A stretch of DNA of 64,000 nucleotides from Unio delphinus (GCA_029339505.1 JAQISU010000210.1:10987501-11051500); one strand, 5' to 3'. Positions 23,806 to 35,529 are shown, counted from the stretch's first letter. The notes: generated by a model not told the origin, from the letters alone. A program made the numbers and translations.

Positions 23806-24814
23806 ATGATTATAAGAGTCATCTGTAAACAACATTTTCGATAGCTAACATTTGTTCGTCAATGTAAATTATGCTGAGGGATAATAGTACTTTGTATATA
23901 ACTTGTTTCCTTGGACTTGATGTCAGGAAGCTGTCTAACCGATTGTTGTCCAGCTGATCTTTGCTAAAGTTTAAGTAAACAGGCCTTATCTTGCTTACGC
24001 CTTTGATGAAAAGTTCCATTGGAAAAAGACCCATGTCCAGGATAGTTTGTTGTATCATATGTCATTTATATAAAGATGGGGTTGTATGACTTGATATGAT
24101 GGAACAGATACTCGAGTTATTACATGATTTTGTATGCTTTTAACAACCCATGGTGTATGGGGTCTCGATGACTACTAGTGATTATTGGTTTGATGTATAC
24201 TATTTTAGTGGCCATAGCCAGATACCATATTGATGCTACTAATTCTGTATCACGTACAATTAACACTCTCACAAAATGCTGGTTCGTTGTTCACGCCCTC
24301 ATTTGCAAAAGTTTTCCTATGGAATCAGCATTTCTGGTTCCTCAACCCATACAGCAGACTAATCGCTTGTGTCAGCGATATGTTAGAATGTGATGTGTTT
24401 CTATATCTTGCCGAGAAAAGGGGAGGTAAGCGCGATGGGTAAAACACGCCGAAGCAGTATACTACATATGACTTTTAGATTAAACGTCCAATGCTATACC
24501 AACTGTACTACGGTGGATCTGCAGTGGAAGGTCGCCACATACACAGAAGTGCTGTCAGAAAGTTGAAAAATAAGCCACTTTGAAAATACGTACTTAATTT
24601 GCCTAGTGTAGTCGACCGTTAACGAAAATATAGAAATAAAGCTTTACAAATATAACCATCTCAATGGACCCCGAAATTCCAAGTTTATGATTGTGGACAA
24701 GTCTACAAAATATACACATTCATGCATCACCTACAGACAGCAATAATGCATTTCTCATGTTTGCCTCCTTGCATTGTAAAGCAAATTTAACACAAATCTC
24801 AGGATCCTATTGGT

Positions 24815-25430
24815 AACATACAATGTACACATGGCAGCCCATAACGGGTACTATCAACAAGGAAACATACACAGTAACGGGTATTCCCATCACGGAAACA
24901 TACAATGTACACGTGGAAGCCCATAACGGGTACTCGCAGAAGGAAACATACAATGGAACGGGCACTCGCATCAAGAAAACATATAACGAGTATGTTTGTT
25001 TGTTTTTATAGTTTAACGCCATTTTTCAACACAATATAGGCTATACATGGTGGCCAGTATTAATGGTGGAGGAAGAACCTGGAAAACCCTAGGAAAGAAC
25101 CACCGACCCACGAAAAGCTACTGACAAGCTTTCTCACATAACTACATTAGCCGAATCTTAGACTCGAACCGACGCAGACAGAGGTGAGATGGCAGTGATC
25201 CGTAACCGACAGCGCTTTAGACCACTCGGCCACTCGTGGCCCCGTCATAACGAGTATAATCATCAAGGAAACATACAATGCATACGTGGAAACCCATAAG
25301 AGCTACTCTGATCAAGGAAATGTGCAACGTACACGTGGAAGCCCAAAAGGGTTACTCGGATCGTGGAAACATACAATGTACACGTGGAAGCCCTTTACGG
25401 GTGCCCGCATGAAGGAAACAAACAACAAGC
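24815..25430. repeat. Minisatellite, about 50-bp unit, split by a SINE
   Basis: Units of 'ggaaacatacaatgtacacg' plus 'tggaagcccataacgggtac' lie at 24,822-24,982 and 25,258-25,430. A single diverged equivalent ('cacacgtggaagctcatat') occurs in the related repeat at about 38,320. The array therefore grew by amplifying a piece of the dispersed repeat. Confidence 0.85.
24994..25246 (-). mobile_element. SINE family B inserted in a minisatellite
   Basis: Minus-strand copy. Tail 'tttaacgccatttttcaaca' at the left, body 'aggctatacatggtggccag', box B complement 'actcgaacc', box A complement 'gctttagaccactcggcca' at the right. An exact 11-bp target duplication 'ataacgagtat' lies at 24,983-24,993 and 25,247-25,257. 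The array existed before the insertion. Confidence 0.95.
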
Positions 25431-25775
25431 AACGTACATGGAAGATCATGTGAGTTATATTGATGGCATAAATGTACTTGTTATAACTAGTGTCTGGGTT
25501 ATCATAGTTTTATCAAATGCTTCGTCGTGGTTACTGGTACCAGGACACACGAGGTTCATCCACCGCTCAGATAAAGATAACATAACATTAATGTACTTAA
25601 CAGTTGTGATGTAGACGAATACCAAACCGTATGTGGTGGCAAAAATACAAAATAATAAAAATGCAATAAGTTTAGATTTTTTTTTATAAAAAAAAACCTA
25701 TATGATATTAATACTTTTAGTAAAAAACACACATCAAAGATTTTCTTCAGACTGTATGTACGACGTTCGAACGTG

Positions 25776-25780
<5 letters not shown>

Positions 25781-25835
<55 letters not shown>
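25781..25835. repeat. (AG)n microsatellite
   Basis: Uninterrupted AG dinucleotides, about 27 units. Confidence 0.97.
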
Positions 25836-25837
<2 letters not shown>

Positions 25838-26274
25838 TGCTATGCCACACCTATATATGCTACATAGTGTGCCTTTCCAAGACAAAGGAAATATTTAAAA
25901 CATTTGTAAATATTGACTGTTAAAAGAAATCCCCATGTAAACTTTAAGTGTACGTTATTAATTAGGTTGAACTATATAAAAAGCGAAACATTAAATCGTC
26001 ACGATTAATGAAATTCCGTCTATCGGCAAAACAAATACCCTGGTATAAACGGCATACCAGGGTCATGAAGTGTTGATATTCAGAGAAGTATTCTAGCCGA
26101 TGTGAGATTAAAATGTAATTACATGTATATTATAAATGAGATGGATACGGAAAAATCTACACAAGTCGAAATTTGTTCTTTTCTATAACTTTTATTCTTT
26201 ACGTATAGCAATAATTATGCGTGTTTGCATGTGACGATGTCAACAGTTTACTTCTGTTAATAACGACTCATTTA
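25836..26274. other. No feature seen
   Basis: Noncoding, AT-rich. 'ataccctggtataaacggcataccagggt' near 26,035 is a 10-bp-stem inverted repeat. Confidence 0.45.
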
Positions 26275-26660
26275 GCTTGGTCTTAAGAACATTTTTCAGC
26301 ACTTTGCAGGCTATACGTGACAGCAAGAATACATTGTGGAATAAGAGCCCGGAATGACCCCGGTAAGAACCACCGAGCCACTGAAATCTACTGGCAATCT
26401 TTCTCAGATACTCTTATTGGCTGATAACACGACTCTAAACGGATACGAACCACCGTGCCACTGAAATCTACTGGCAATCTTTCTCATATACACTTAATGG
26501 CTGATAACACGACTCGAAACGGGTAAGAACCAAAGAGCCACTGAAATTCACTGGCAAACATTCTCACATAGCCAAGTTAACCGATTTCGTGTCCGAACTC
26601 AAACATGCTGAAATGATTGGTAAAGGCGATCGCGTTAGACTACTAGGTCATCCAGTGACC
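26275..26660 (-). mobile_element. SINE family B with internally triplicated 80-bp segment
   Basis: Minus-strand copy from the tail ('tttttcagcactttgcaggc') to the box A complement ('gttagactactaggtc'). The central 'aagaaccaccgagccactga' to 'taacacgactctaaacgg' segment is repeated at 26,365, 26,445 and 26,525, spaced exactly 80 bp. This lengthens the element to about 385 bp from about 250. Confidence 0.85.
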
Positions 26661-26789
26661 TGCTGTCATATAATAGATCAAATTAAAAATAAATCTAACA
26701 TTCGTTCATGTCAGCTAGGATTTTCACCGTCATCAACATTTTCATATTTTATCACCAGAGTTAGATTATCGTATCCTAGAGAAACTGTA

Positions 26790-27225
26790 AGTGTGCGGCA
26801 TGATGACCATGTACCAGATATCACTATAAACTGCCACAATGCAGATATCGTAGCGATATCACTGTACTACATATCAATATAAACTGCCACAGTGCAGTTA
26901 TCGTAGCGATATCACTGTACTAGATATCAATATAAACTGCCACAATGCAGATATCGTAGCGATATCACTCTACTAGATATCAATATAAACTGCCACAATG
27001 CAGATATCGTAGCGATATAACTGTACTAGATATCAATATAAACTGCCACAGTGCAGATATCGTAGTGATATCACTGTACTAGATATCAATATAAACTGCC
27101 ACAATGCAGATATCGTAGCGATATAACTGTACTAGATATCACTATAAACTGCCACAGTGCAGATATCGTAGCTATATAATTGAATAATTGTTAAAAGTAC
27201 GTTAAAAATCAAATTTTACACTCAC
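26790..27225 (+). repeat. 53-bp satellite made from a SINE family A tail
   Basis: About seven copies of 'aaactgccacaatgcagata' plus 'tcgtagcgatatcactgtac' at 53-bp spacing. The last copy runs into 'aattgttaaaagtacgttaa' and 'cacactcac'. The same order, 'ctgcagacatcatagcgata' then 'aattgttaaagctacgttaa' then (TCAC)n, is the 3' end of the family A SINE at 15.84 kb. The array is therefore an amplified SINE tail. Confidence 0.88.
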
Positions 27226-27799
27226 ACTTAGTACACACTTGAATGACATACAAGTTAACACATTATTATTACATAGACGGTAAAATGTGCTTACATCGGC
27301 GGGTGTAAGTGCTGTTCAAAATAGAAAATTGAAATGATTAATTTTCCAAAAAAAACTTGTCTTCCTCGAGATCCATGATAAATACATGTGCTTCATTAAC
27401 ATATTCCTTTATGCATTTATATATTGTTTCAGCTTTATTCAGATATAATTGCGAAATGGAAGAACATTTACTTACATGGTCGAGATCAGGTGGCTCTTAC
27501 TTAATAGTTTTGACAATATTTACAGCAAATACTTAAAGTCCATCAAGTAATTTTTCAAAATGCGCAAACAAGTAAATAATAAATAGACTATGCTTAAGCA
27601 TGCTAACATCGTTTTATTTCTTTTAGAAATTATCAATTCGTGTTTTGAATTATAGTAGACTATGGTCAGGTCATCTACGAAAGCATACGAAAATGCTAGC
27701 AAAATTGCGTTTATGTTTTACACATTACATGGTTCCTTCTCACTCTCGCTAACAGCGTATTTGAGACAGACAGACTTAAAGAAATAACGAAAGACGTAT
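27226..27799. other. No feature seen
   Basis: AT-rich with no coding signal. Confidence 0.45.
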
Positions 27800-28560
27800 T
27801 GGCTGGAGTATAATACACATTCAGTACACTCCAGCCTATACCATAAATATAATACACATTCAGTACACAACCAGCTTACACCATGAAAATAATACACATT
27901 TTGAGTACATAACCAGCATACACCATGAAAATAATACACATCCAGTACACAACCAGCATACACCATGAAAATAATACACATCCAGTACACAACCAGCTTA
28001 CACCATGAAAATAATACACATCCAGTACACAACAAGCATACACCATGAATATAATACACATTTTGAGTACACAACCAGCATTCGCCTTGAATATAATACA
28101 CATTCAGCACACAAGTAGCATTCACCATGAAAATAATACACATTCAATACACAACAAACATACACCATGAATATAATAGACATTCAGTACACAACCAGCA
28201 TACAACATGAATATAATACACATTCAGTTCAAAACCAGCAAACGTCATGAATATAAAACACGATCAATACACAACCAACATACGTCATGAATATAATACA
28301 CACACATTCGGTACACAACCAACATCCGCCTTGAATATAAAACACATTCATTACACAGCAAACATACGTCATAAATATAATACACATTCAGTATATAGAC
28401 AACATACGTCATGAATATAAAACATATTCAGTACACAACCAACATTCGTCATGAATATAATACACATTCATTATGCAACAAGCATACGTTATGAATATAA
28501 AACACATTCAGTATACAACCAACATACGTCATAAATATAATACACATTCAATGCACAACT
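27800..28560. repeat. 40-bp minisatellite (left block)
   Basis: Units of 'accatgaaaataatacacat' plus 'ccagtacacaaccagcatac', period about 40 bp, more diverged rightward ('cgtcatgaatataa'). All three minus-strand frames are open for long stretches, which is a composition effect. The last 224 bp (28,337-28,560) are duplicated at 32,679-32,902. Confidence 0.93.
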
Positions 28561-28572
28561 GCCAAAATTCAA

Positions 28573-29225
28573 TGGGGGCGCTCACCAGTTAATATGTACT
28601 TTTCAGATAGTGACGTATGTGAGGTGAAGTTGTTTGCATTTGTAACATGCACAATGGAGAATATGTTGGCATATCTCAATGCTACTTTGATGTAATGTGG
28701 CTGATATTTCTTTGGATACTGCACTTGTGGAAATTGTAAATGATCTAAGCGCATGGTACAACAAAATGGATGCTCCCTTGTGCTTGAAAAATTAGCCAGA
28801 ATTAATCAAAAGTACACTAACTTTAGCAGTTATTAAACTAGGGAAAACGAATTTTGCTGAAGTAGGCAATAGCAGCTTCTGAAAGTGCAATGAACAAATT
28901 ACAAAATATCTGAAAAGTAAAAAAAGTTATCGTACCATTTTTCTACAATTTACCTCTGAAGTCCAGGGAGTGAAAATGACCATGCGGAGCTAGCAGTTTG
29001 TTTACATGAGCAGATCTTATGTTAGCCCAAGCTGTATACTCTAGAACCTAAAGTACACCCATCAATCATACATCAAAATAAAGGGAATTGAAAGTTCTTC
29101 TCCCAACACCTAAGATATACAAAGTCTTTATTATATTGGCAGTATAACCAGTGAAGAAATCCCAGAAAATTATTTTTCTTTAAAATTCTAACCCTATGCA
29201 AAGTACGAAACTGTAGAGCGCCACC
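28573..29225. repeat. 653-bp terminal direct repeat, left
   Basis: Begins 'tgggggcgctcaccagtt'. The reverse complement of its end reads 'ggtggcgctctacagttt', so the ends form an imperfect inverted repeat of about 17 bp, like a small DNA transposon. A 61-codon minus-strand frame inside is shared with the right copy and has no recognised homology. Confidence 0.9.
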
Positions 29226-31199
29226 TTAAAGAACCACTAAAGATGTGTTTTCAACTTATTGAAAAACTTGTCATATTCTGCTGTCAATTTCAAACATATT
29301 GATATATCATACATGGTATTTACTTCCAAAATTACAAATACATAGTTAATTTACTATACCCCTCTGAAGTAACTTAAATGTAGCTTCATGACGTCAAAAC
29401 TGTATTTTAACGTCACTGGGAAATGCTATTATTTTGACATTAAAGAAAGACATTCAAGAATAAATGCATATGAATTATTTGTTTTATTTTTCAATCCAAA
29501 CATCAAATAATGTATTTAGATCATTTCCAAAGTTGCAAACTATACTTGGGTCATGTATACATGTAAATCAAGTGAGAAAAGTGAGGAAAATTCCATAAAG
29601 TTTGAGGTAATAGTGCAAAAATTGTCCAGCATTGGATTAAGAAAAAAAGTCCTTGATGCTATAAATTCATAACAGTAGACATAAATATATATTTTGTTTG
29701 TAAATAATTACTTTTTTCCCCGGCACTAGTAATCTAATTTGAATCTGCACTAATGCTTGTATGTCAAAGAATTGAAATGAAAAGTCAAGGGGAATTAACT
29801 CCTGGTGAGACCATTCCATGGACCAGGAATGTGATTGATGATTACATACATAATCGATTACAATGAAAATCAAATATGTTGACTGCTTTATATGGTAAAA
29901 TTAATTATAAAACCAAAACATGCAGACTTGTATGCCAAAAAAGGGGGTAGGTGTGTTTCCCAACAATTTTAAGCCCCAGCCTGATTATGATGTTACATAC
30001 TAAGATCCATCACAACCAGGAACAACTGGTAACCATGATGTCACTAATACTACATCAACCCACATTAGCCACTATCTAAGAAAACATGGCTAAAGGAAGA
30101 GCTAAGAAAATAGCTATTTGTCCACAAGAGTTCATACAACACAGTCAACCATAGGACTATGGATTACGAGTATCCAAGAGTGACCAACCTATTCAGGTTG
30201 CAATCTGGTTCTACATCTCCACAAATAAAGTGCCGAAGAATTGATGTATATGAAGAATCACTATCTTCCTGTGGCCCAAATAAAGTGCACCCAAGCTTTG
30301 CCCTGAATTGGAGAAAGAAAGAAATGAAGAAAACTTAATTGTTGGGTCACATGTTGCAGCGTGTTGTCAACATCAATGGAAATGTAATTATGAACATACC
30401 AAAACTAACTAGGATATTGGGAACATTGTGCATAATGTATGACTGAGCTGGAAATTGCAAGCGATATAATCCACCGATGTATAAAAAAGCAAAACTCAAG
30501 GACTGTGTGCCTTTTTAACAGTTAAATGTACAAACTGCAATCTGCAGGAAGCAGAACAGGCTGCCTGTCCAGAAAAGTGCCAAGGGCATAGAAAGTGAGG
30601 CCCAGGCACAGGAAATTAAAATGCGATGTTGGCACTTTATTGCTACAAGGCCAAAGTTGGAGTGACTGACTTGCCCATTTAGCATCCTATTACTCAAAAT
30701 TTCTGCCATATGGGAAACATTTAAATCTTTCTTATATTAAAAAGCTTGAATATTTACTAAGAAATTTTGTCTTAGATGTCAAGCTAAGTAAAATTTCACA
30801 CTTTCTAAACACAAATAAGTGCGAGAGCTTGCACAATATCATTTTTACCTATGCACCTAAAATATCAGTATGGAGCAGAAATTTTGATGCATTATGTCAT
30901 TCATTCCCTCATAGCTCTGAGTATGGTACAGGAAACTTTACACTCCCACTGACCAAGTCTCATGGAATTGTTCTACTCAGTCTGATCCAGTATTTTAGCT
31001 CATAGCAGAATGAGATCAGAGAACAGTAAAAGATAGGAAGAGGAAATCAAGTCTTCAGTACAAGTACATATGCTACATCAAACACAAACAAAAAAGCAAC
31101 AGAAAACTTGTACAAAATTCAATGTTTGCTAATTCAATAAATAATTTTATACCCAATGAACATCCATACACTTTAAATCCTTTAAATGAATGCATGTAA
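29226..31199. other. Internal region of the 4.1-kb unit, no recognised gene
   Basis: Composition is slightly richer in A over T on the plus strand, with few long frames. The largest, 30,515-30,709 minus, has no recognised domain. No pol-like motif or catalytic triad was seen. Confidence 0.4.
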
Positions 31200-31551
31200 C
31201 AATTATTAAATGTACCTGACTATCACAGTATACACCACTCCCCCTAGCCCATATTGCCTTGGCATTCACCATAGGCTTTACATGATTTTCTAGCCAAATT
31301 TTCTCTTTTTTGGTTCAAGTGATAAATGATCATGTTTTTGTATGGCATCTATGTGATACGTCACACTGATATGGTAGTGAATTTATCATAGTTTCAACAT
31401 AGAACCTTAGTCGGTGAGCCAAAGCAATCTTTCTTTTCCCACGAAAGGTTACATAAATTATTCTATAACCATGTTGTTCATGTGAGCCTGTCCAAATGTG
31501 ACACTTGCTGTAGACTTGTGTATGTTGAGTTAAAGCTCTTTTATATGTCAT
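31200..31551 (-). pseudogene. HNH-type nuclease relic with zinc-binding loop
   Basis: The minus frame 31,551-31,330 holds CHIWTGSHEQHGYRI, then a GKRKIALAHRLRFYVE stretch and LPYQCDVSHRCHTKT. After a one-base frameshift near 31,328, HDHLSLEPKKRKF follows. C-x-W-x-G ... GY ... HR ... VSH-x-CH ... HLSLEP is the pattern of the zinc-loop HNH nuclease family related to homing endonucleases. The second cysteine cluster downstream is only faintly visible and interrupted by a stop. Such a nuclease could nick target DNA for the element. That role is inferred from its central position between the direct repeats. Confidence 0.7.
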
Positions 31552-32025
31552 TATATCTTGAACTGTTAATTTAGTTTGAAATATTTCTGACTTAGCTTAA
31601 TAAACCATGACCATATGATACTACAGAATTTTTTTTATATGTCAATACAAAATTATTTAATACCCAAAAAATAAATTTTGTTAATAGTTTAATTTGACAA
31701 TGAAAAAACAGGGAAAAATATCCAAATTATTACCAGTTCAAAGAAGAACTGATAGCATCTTCCTTGAGAAATGTGAAATTAATGAAACATTTTTAAAAAC
31801 AATGACACACAGAGGTTTCTAATTGCCACTAGTCTATGTCGTATTGTGTACAATAGAAAGGGACATAACTCTTCTCAAGCCCACCTGCAGCCGCTTAATT
31901 AAAGCAGAATTTGGAATGTAAAGATATTTAAGTTCTAAACTGCAGTGAATTTAAACTAAATGAGCCAATATTAATACAAACAGCAATAAATATAACTCCA
32001 TGGGTATACACCTGAATGCTCTTTA

Positions 32026-32678
32026 TGGGGGCGCTCACCAGTTAATATGTACTTTTCAGATAGTGACGTATGTGAGGTGAAGTTGTTTGCATTTGTAACA
32101 TGCACAATGGAGAATATGTTGGCATATCTCAATGCTACTTTGATGTAATGTGGCTGATATTTCTTTGGATACTGCACTTGTGGAAATTGTAAATGATCTA
32201 AGCGCATGGTACAACAAAATGGATGCTCCCTTGTGCTTGAAAAATTAGCCAGAATTAATCAAAAGTACACTAGCTTTAGCAGTTATTAAACTAGGGAAAA
32301 CGAATTTTGCTGAAGTAGGCAATAGCAGCTTCTGAAAGTGCAATGAACAAATTACAAAATATCTGAAAAGTAAAAAAAGTTATCGTACCATTTTTCTACA
32401 ATTTACCTCTGAAGTCCAGGGAGTGAAAATGACCATGCGGAGCTAGCAGTTTGTTTACATGAGCAGATCTTATGTTAGCCCAAGCTGTATACTCTAGAAC
32501 CTAAAGTACACCCATCAATCATACATCAAAATAAAGGGAATTGAAAGTTCTTCTCCCAACACCTAAGATATACAAAGTCTTTATTATATTGCCAGTATAA
32601 CCAGTGAAGAAATCCCAGAAAATTATTTTTCTTTAAAATTCTAACCCTATGCAAAGTACGAAACTGTAGAGCGCCACC
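32026..32678. repeat. 653-bp terminal direct repeat, right
   Basis: Same length as the left repeat and nearly identical ('acactagc' for 'acactaac', 'ttgccagt' for 'ttggcagt'). Such closeness implies recent duplication or gene conversion. Confidence 0.95.
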
Positions 32679-33270
32679 ATAAAACACATTCATTACACAG
32701 CAAACATACGTCATAAATATAATACACATTCAGTATATAGACAACATACGTCATGAATATAAAACATATTCAGTACACAACCAACATTCGTCATGAATAT
32801 AATACACATTCATTATGCAACAAGCATACGTTATGAATATAAAACACATTCAGTATACAACCAACATACGTCATAAATATAATACACATTCAATGCACAA
32901 CTAACAAACGTCATTAATATGAAACACATTCAGTACACAACCAACATACGTCATGAATATAATAAACATTCATTATACAACCAGCATACGTTATGAATAT
33001 AAAACACATTCAGTACACATAACCACCATGCACCATGAATATATCATACATTTAGTGCACATCAAACATACGTCATACATATAATACACATTCAGTACAT
33101 AACCAGCAGACGACATGAATATAATACACATTCATTGCATAGCAAGCATACGTCATAAATATAATTTACATTTGGTACACAACTAAGATACGTCATCAAT
33201 ATAATACACGTTCAACGCATAACCAACATACGTCATGAATATAAAACACACTCAATGCATAACCAGCATA
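32679..33270. repeat. 40-bp minisatellite (right block), starting with a 224-bp duplicate
   Basis: Bases 32,679-32,902 repeat 28,337-28,560, from 'ataaaacacattcattacac' to 'caatgcacaact', with no difference noticed by eye. Beyond that the array continues with independent units ('cgtcatgaatataa...acacattcagtacacaa'). Confidence 0.93.
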
Positions 33271-34014
33271 TCTTAGGAATGTCAGCTTTAAAATGAGAGC
33301 GAAACAATCAACGTTTTCTAAAGTAAATTTGTGCATGCAGCTGCATTTTTTAACTTACACGCTGGAAACGATTAAAATGCAAGATCTTCTCGGGACTTTC
33401 TCTGCATAGCTCAAATGGGATGTTCCAAATATGTTAATATAATACCGCCCTAATTGGGCGATTAAAATTCAAGTATGTGTATGCATGTTTGCATGTAATT
33501 ACACTGCTGAATGGGTTCATACGCTATGATGATGATAATAGTAAAGCTCATTACTCCACACAACTCCAACGTATTGAATTTCTGTTTCAATATATTTGGC
33601 ATTTTATACTTAAAAATATATCAATAATGAAAATGTGCAATGTATAAAGAAAAGATTATTGTCAAAATTAAAGATCTTAACTTTCTAACGACATCGCAAC
33701 AGAAGGCATTGGCATAATTTGCAGATTGCAATATATAAAGTGTAACTAGCTGCAAAAACGGGCGAGACGAATGACAAAGAGTTAGATGTATCGACTTAAA
33801 TCTACTTTAAATAAATGGGTTATCGCTGTTCAAATAACGGCGTAGATCATATGACTGTGTCCAAATGTACAGTGTTTAGCTTGAATATTATTTGCTGTCT
33901 GTTTGCAAGGTCGTTTTGTTCTCATACTATACCAGTAAGGCGAAGTTGTCCTAACCTGTTCTTGCTCTGTGTACCCAAAGATATTGTATATGGTAGAAGT
34001 AAAATACATCAATT
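33271..34014. other. No feature seen
   Basis: Noncoding. A 68-codon frame at 33,815-34,021 has a partial echo at 34,412 ('ttgaatattacttgctgtctgtttg'), so a small duplicated block precedes both SINE copies here. Confidence 0.4.
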
Positions 34015-34016
34015 AC

Positions 34017-34272
34017 GGTGATCGAGTGGTTAGAGCGTCTCCCTCAGATGCGAGAGGGCGTGGGTTCGATCCCTGGCCAAGTTAAACCAAAACCTTGCAA
34101 AAATGATCATAACAGTTGACTCGATTGGCGCTCAGCATTAAGAGGTTAGTGTTAGGACTGGTCAGGATAATGTGACTGGGTGCGGCATCGTGCTACATGC
34201 CTGCGGCATTATGTCTCAGAGATATTTATACTATATATACTATAAACTGCCACAGTGCAGACCTCGTAGCTA
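34017..34272 (+). mobile_element. SINE family A, near full length
   Basis: Head with box A ('gatcgagtggttagagcgtc') and box B ('gggttcgatccc'). Core 'gctcagcattaagaggttag' and 'aatgtgactggg'. 3' part 'ctgccacagtgcagacctcg' and 'tagctacatgattg'. It lacks the (TCAC)n tail, so the 3' end is slightly truncated. Confidence 0.9.
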
Positions 34273-34504
34273 CATGATTGAGGAAAAATCCAGATTAGCC
34301 TTTCTTGTTTTTATTTTCTTCCTGTTGTTTTTTTAATATAGTTTTTTTTATTCCCCTTTATCATTACAATGAGCTAACCAATCATATGTCTGGTTCCATG
34401 GGTGCAGAACTTTGCTTGAATATTACTTGCTGTCTGTTTGTGAGGTCGTTAGTTCTAACCTGTTCTTGTTCTTTATGTCTAAATATGTTGTATTAAGTAG
34501 TAGT

Positions 34505-34645
34505 GTACATACACAATTGTGGATTAGGGGTTATGGAGTCTGCATCGAATGCGGGAGGGTGTGGGGTCGATCCCCGGTAGAGTCATACCAAAGACTTACA
34601 CAAATAGTACTAACAGCTGCCTAGCTTGTCGCTCAGCTATTTTCT
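34505..34645 (+). mobile_element. SINE family A, 5' fragment
   Basis: Degenerate head ('ggattaggggttatggagtc'), box B-like 'ggtcgatcccc', then 'aacagctgcctagcttgtcg' and 'ctcagc', where it stops. Roughly 500 bp from the full copy; the 5' flanks of the two are also similar, hinting at a local duplication. Confidence 0.75.
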
Positions 34646-35296
34646 TTATGTACGTGCATTAATTAGTACGTATTTACGTTATATACATACATTCTTACGT
34701 ATTTCTTTGATATACGCACATTCGTACGTATTTACTTTATATGCGTACGTACTGTAATATAATCATTCAAAACATTATATCATATCCAGGGCCGGATCAA
34801 TTCAAGTGTTGTTGTTTTTTTTATAAGATTGAGGAGTTTCCAAAATTTCAGATAACTTTCCCCTAAACGGCACCAAATCAAAAGTATATATCTATGTCTC
34901 TATCTAATCAAAGTCTTCATGATACCCAACAAGCGCTCGCAAAAATACAACCATGGTTAAATTTCATGTGACAAGTGACTGTACCTTTATGCCTACATAT
35001 TTTATGAATACATTATTTTTACTGTGAAATTCTACCTAAACGGTCGATATATATTGACGGATACACTAATTTAACTGTCCTAAGGCTATACGCGCACAGT
35101 CCATAGATTAATGAATAATTTAAACTTACTGTTATATACCTATATACACGGTCGATATAAATTGTTGCTGCCATGTAAACTAATAAATGTTAAGTCATTT
35201 GTCTAAATCGGTTATCGTAGTTCAATAGGATAGGTCGTAGGTACAAAGATGCTGTTGCTTGTCGTAACATGATGGGAAAGATTACTCTTGTTGTTG
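34646..35296. other. No feature seen
   Basis: A weak repeat of 'tacgtatttacgttatatac' words lies at 34,650-34,750. No coding signal. Confidence 0.45.
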
Positions 35297-35524
35297 TATT
35301 AGGGTTTAGCGTACGATAGGCTATACATGTCAGCCAGTATTAATGATGGATGAAGAACCCGGAAAACCCCCCATAACGAACCACCGACCCACGAGAAGCT
35401 ACTGGCACGCTTTCTCACATGCCTAAATTTGCCGAATCTGATACTCAAACCCACGCAGACATAGGTGCGAAGGTAGTGATCCGTAACGGAGAGCGCTTTA
35501 AACCACTCGGCCATTCTGGGCCCC
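35297..35524 (-). mobile_element. SINE family B
   Basis: Minus-strand copy from the tail region ('agggtttagcg', 'aggctatacatgtcagccag') to the head ('gctttaaaccactcggcca'). It lacks the 'ttttcagcaca' part of the tail seen elsewhere. Confidence 0.88.
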
Positions 35525-35529
35525 TGATG

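Larger units (their letters stand above)
24100..25690 (+). repeat. Long dispersed repeat, copy 1 (partner 37.64-38.56 kb)
   Basis: Ordered similarity to 37,640-38,560. Pairs: 'atgctactaattctgta' with 'gtgctactaattccgta'; 'cagtggaaggtcgccaca' with 'cagtggaagatcgccact'; 'atataaccat' blocks; 'cacgtggaag' words; 'gatcatgtgagtta' with 'tatcatgtgagtta'; and 'ataccaaaccgtatgtggt' with 'gaaaaccgtatatggt'. Divergence is high. The repeat has itself been invaded by a SINE and a minisatellite. Class unknown; no coding frame was recognised. Confidence 0.55.
28573..32678. mobile_element. 4.1-kb unit with 653-bp direct terminal repeats and an HNH-nuclease relic
   Basis: Two 653-bp repeats in the same orientation (28,573-29,225 and 32,026-32,678) differ at only a couple of positions. 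They enclose 2.8 kb. Each repeat begins 'tgggggcgctc' and ends 'gagcgccacc', an imperfect inverted terminus. The unit is flanked on both sides by the same 224-bp stretch of minisatellite, with 12 extra bases ('gccaaaattcaa') on the left. It could be an unusual LTR-like element, two copies of a small TIR transposon trapping a core, or the product of recombination with a circular form. No reverse transcriptase or transposase was seen. Confidence 0.7.

Noticed and set aside
27718..28183. 141-residue minus-strand frame rich in Cys, Tyr and Val
   Set aside because: Produced by the 40-bp minisatellite; adjacent frames are equally open and show the same repeated peptide.
28573..32678. Ordinary LTR retrotransposon with 653-bp LTRs
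   Set aside because: The repeats end in 'gagcgccacc' and not in a canonical CA, no polypurine tract or primer site was seen, the core has no gag or pol, and the flanking duplication is 224 bp. It is kept as an unclassified unit.
34017..34090. tRNA gene
   Set aside because: Box A and box B are present but the sequence continues into a SINE core repeated elsewhere and the acceptor arms do not pair; it is a SINE head. The same applies at 11,277, 16,153, 25,246 and 35,524.
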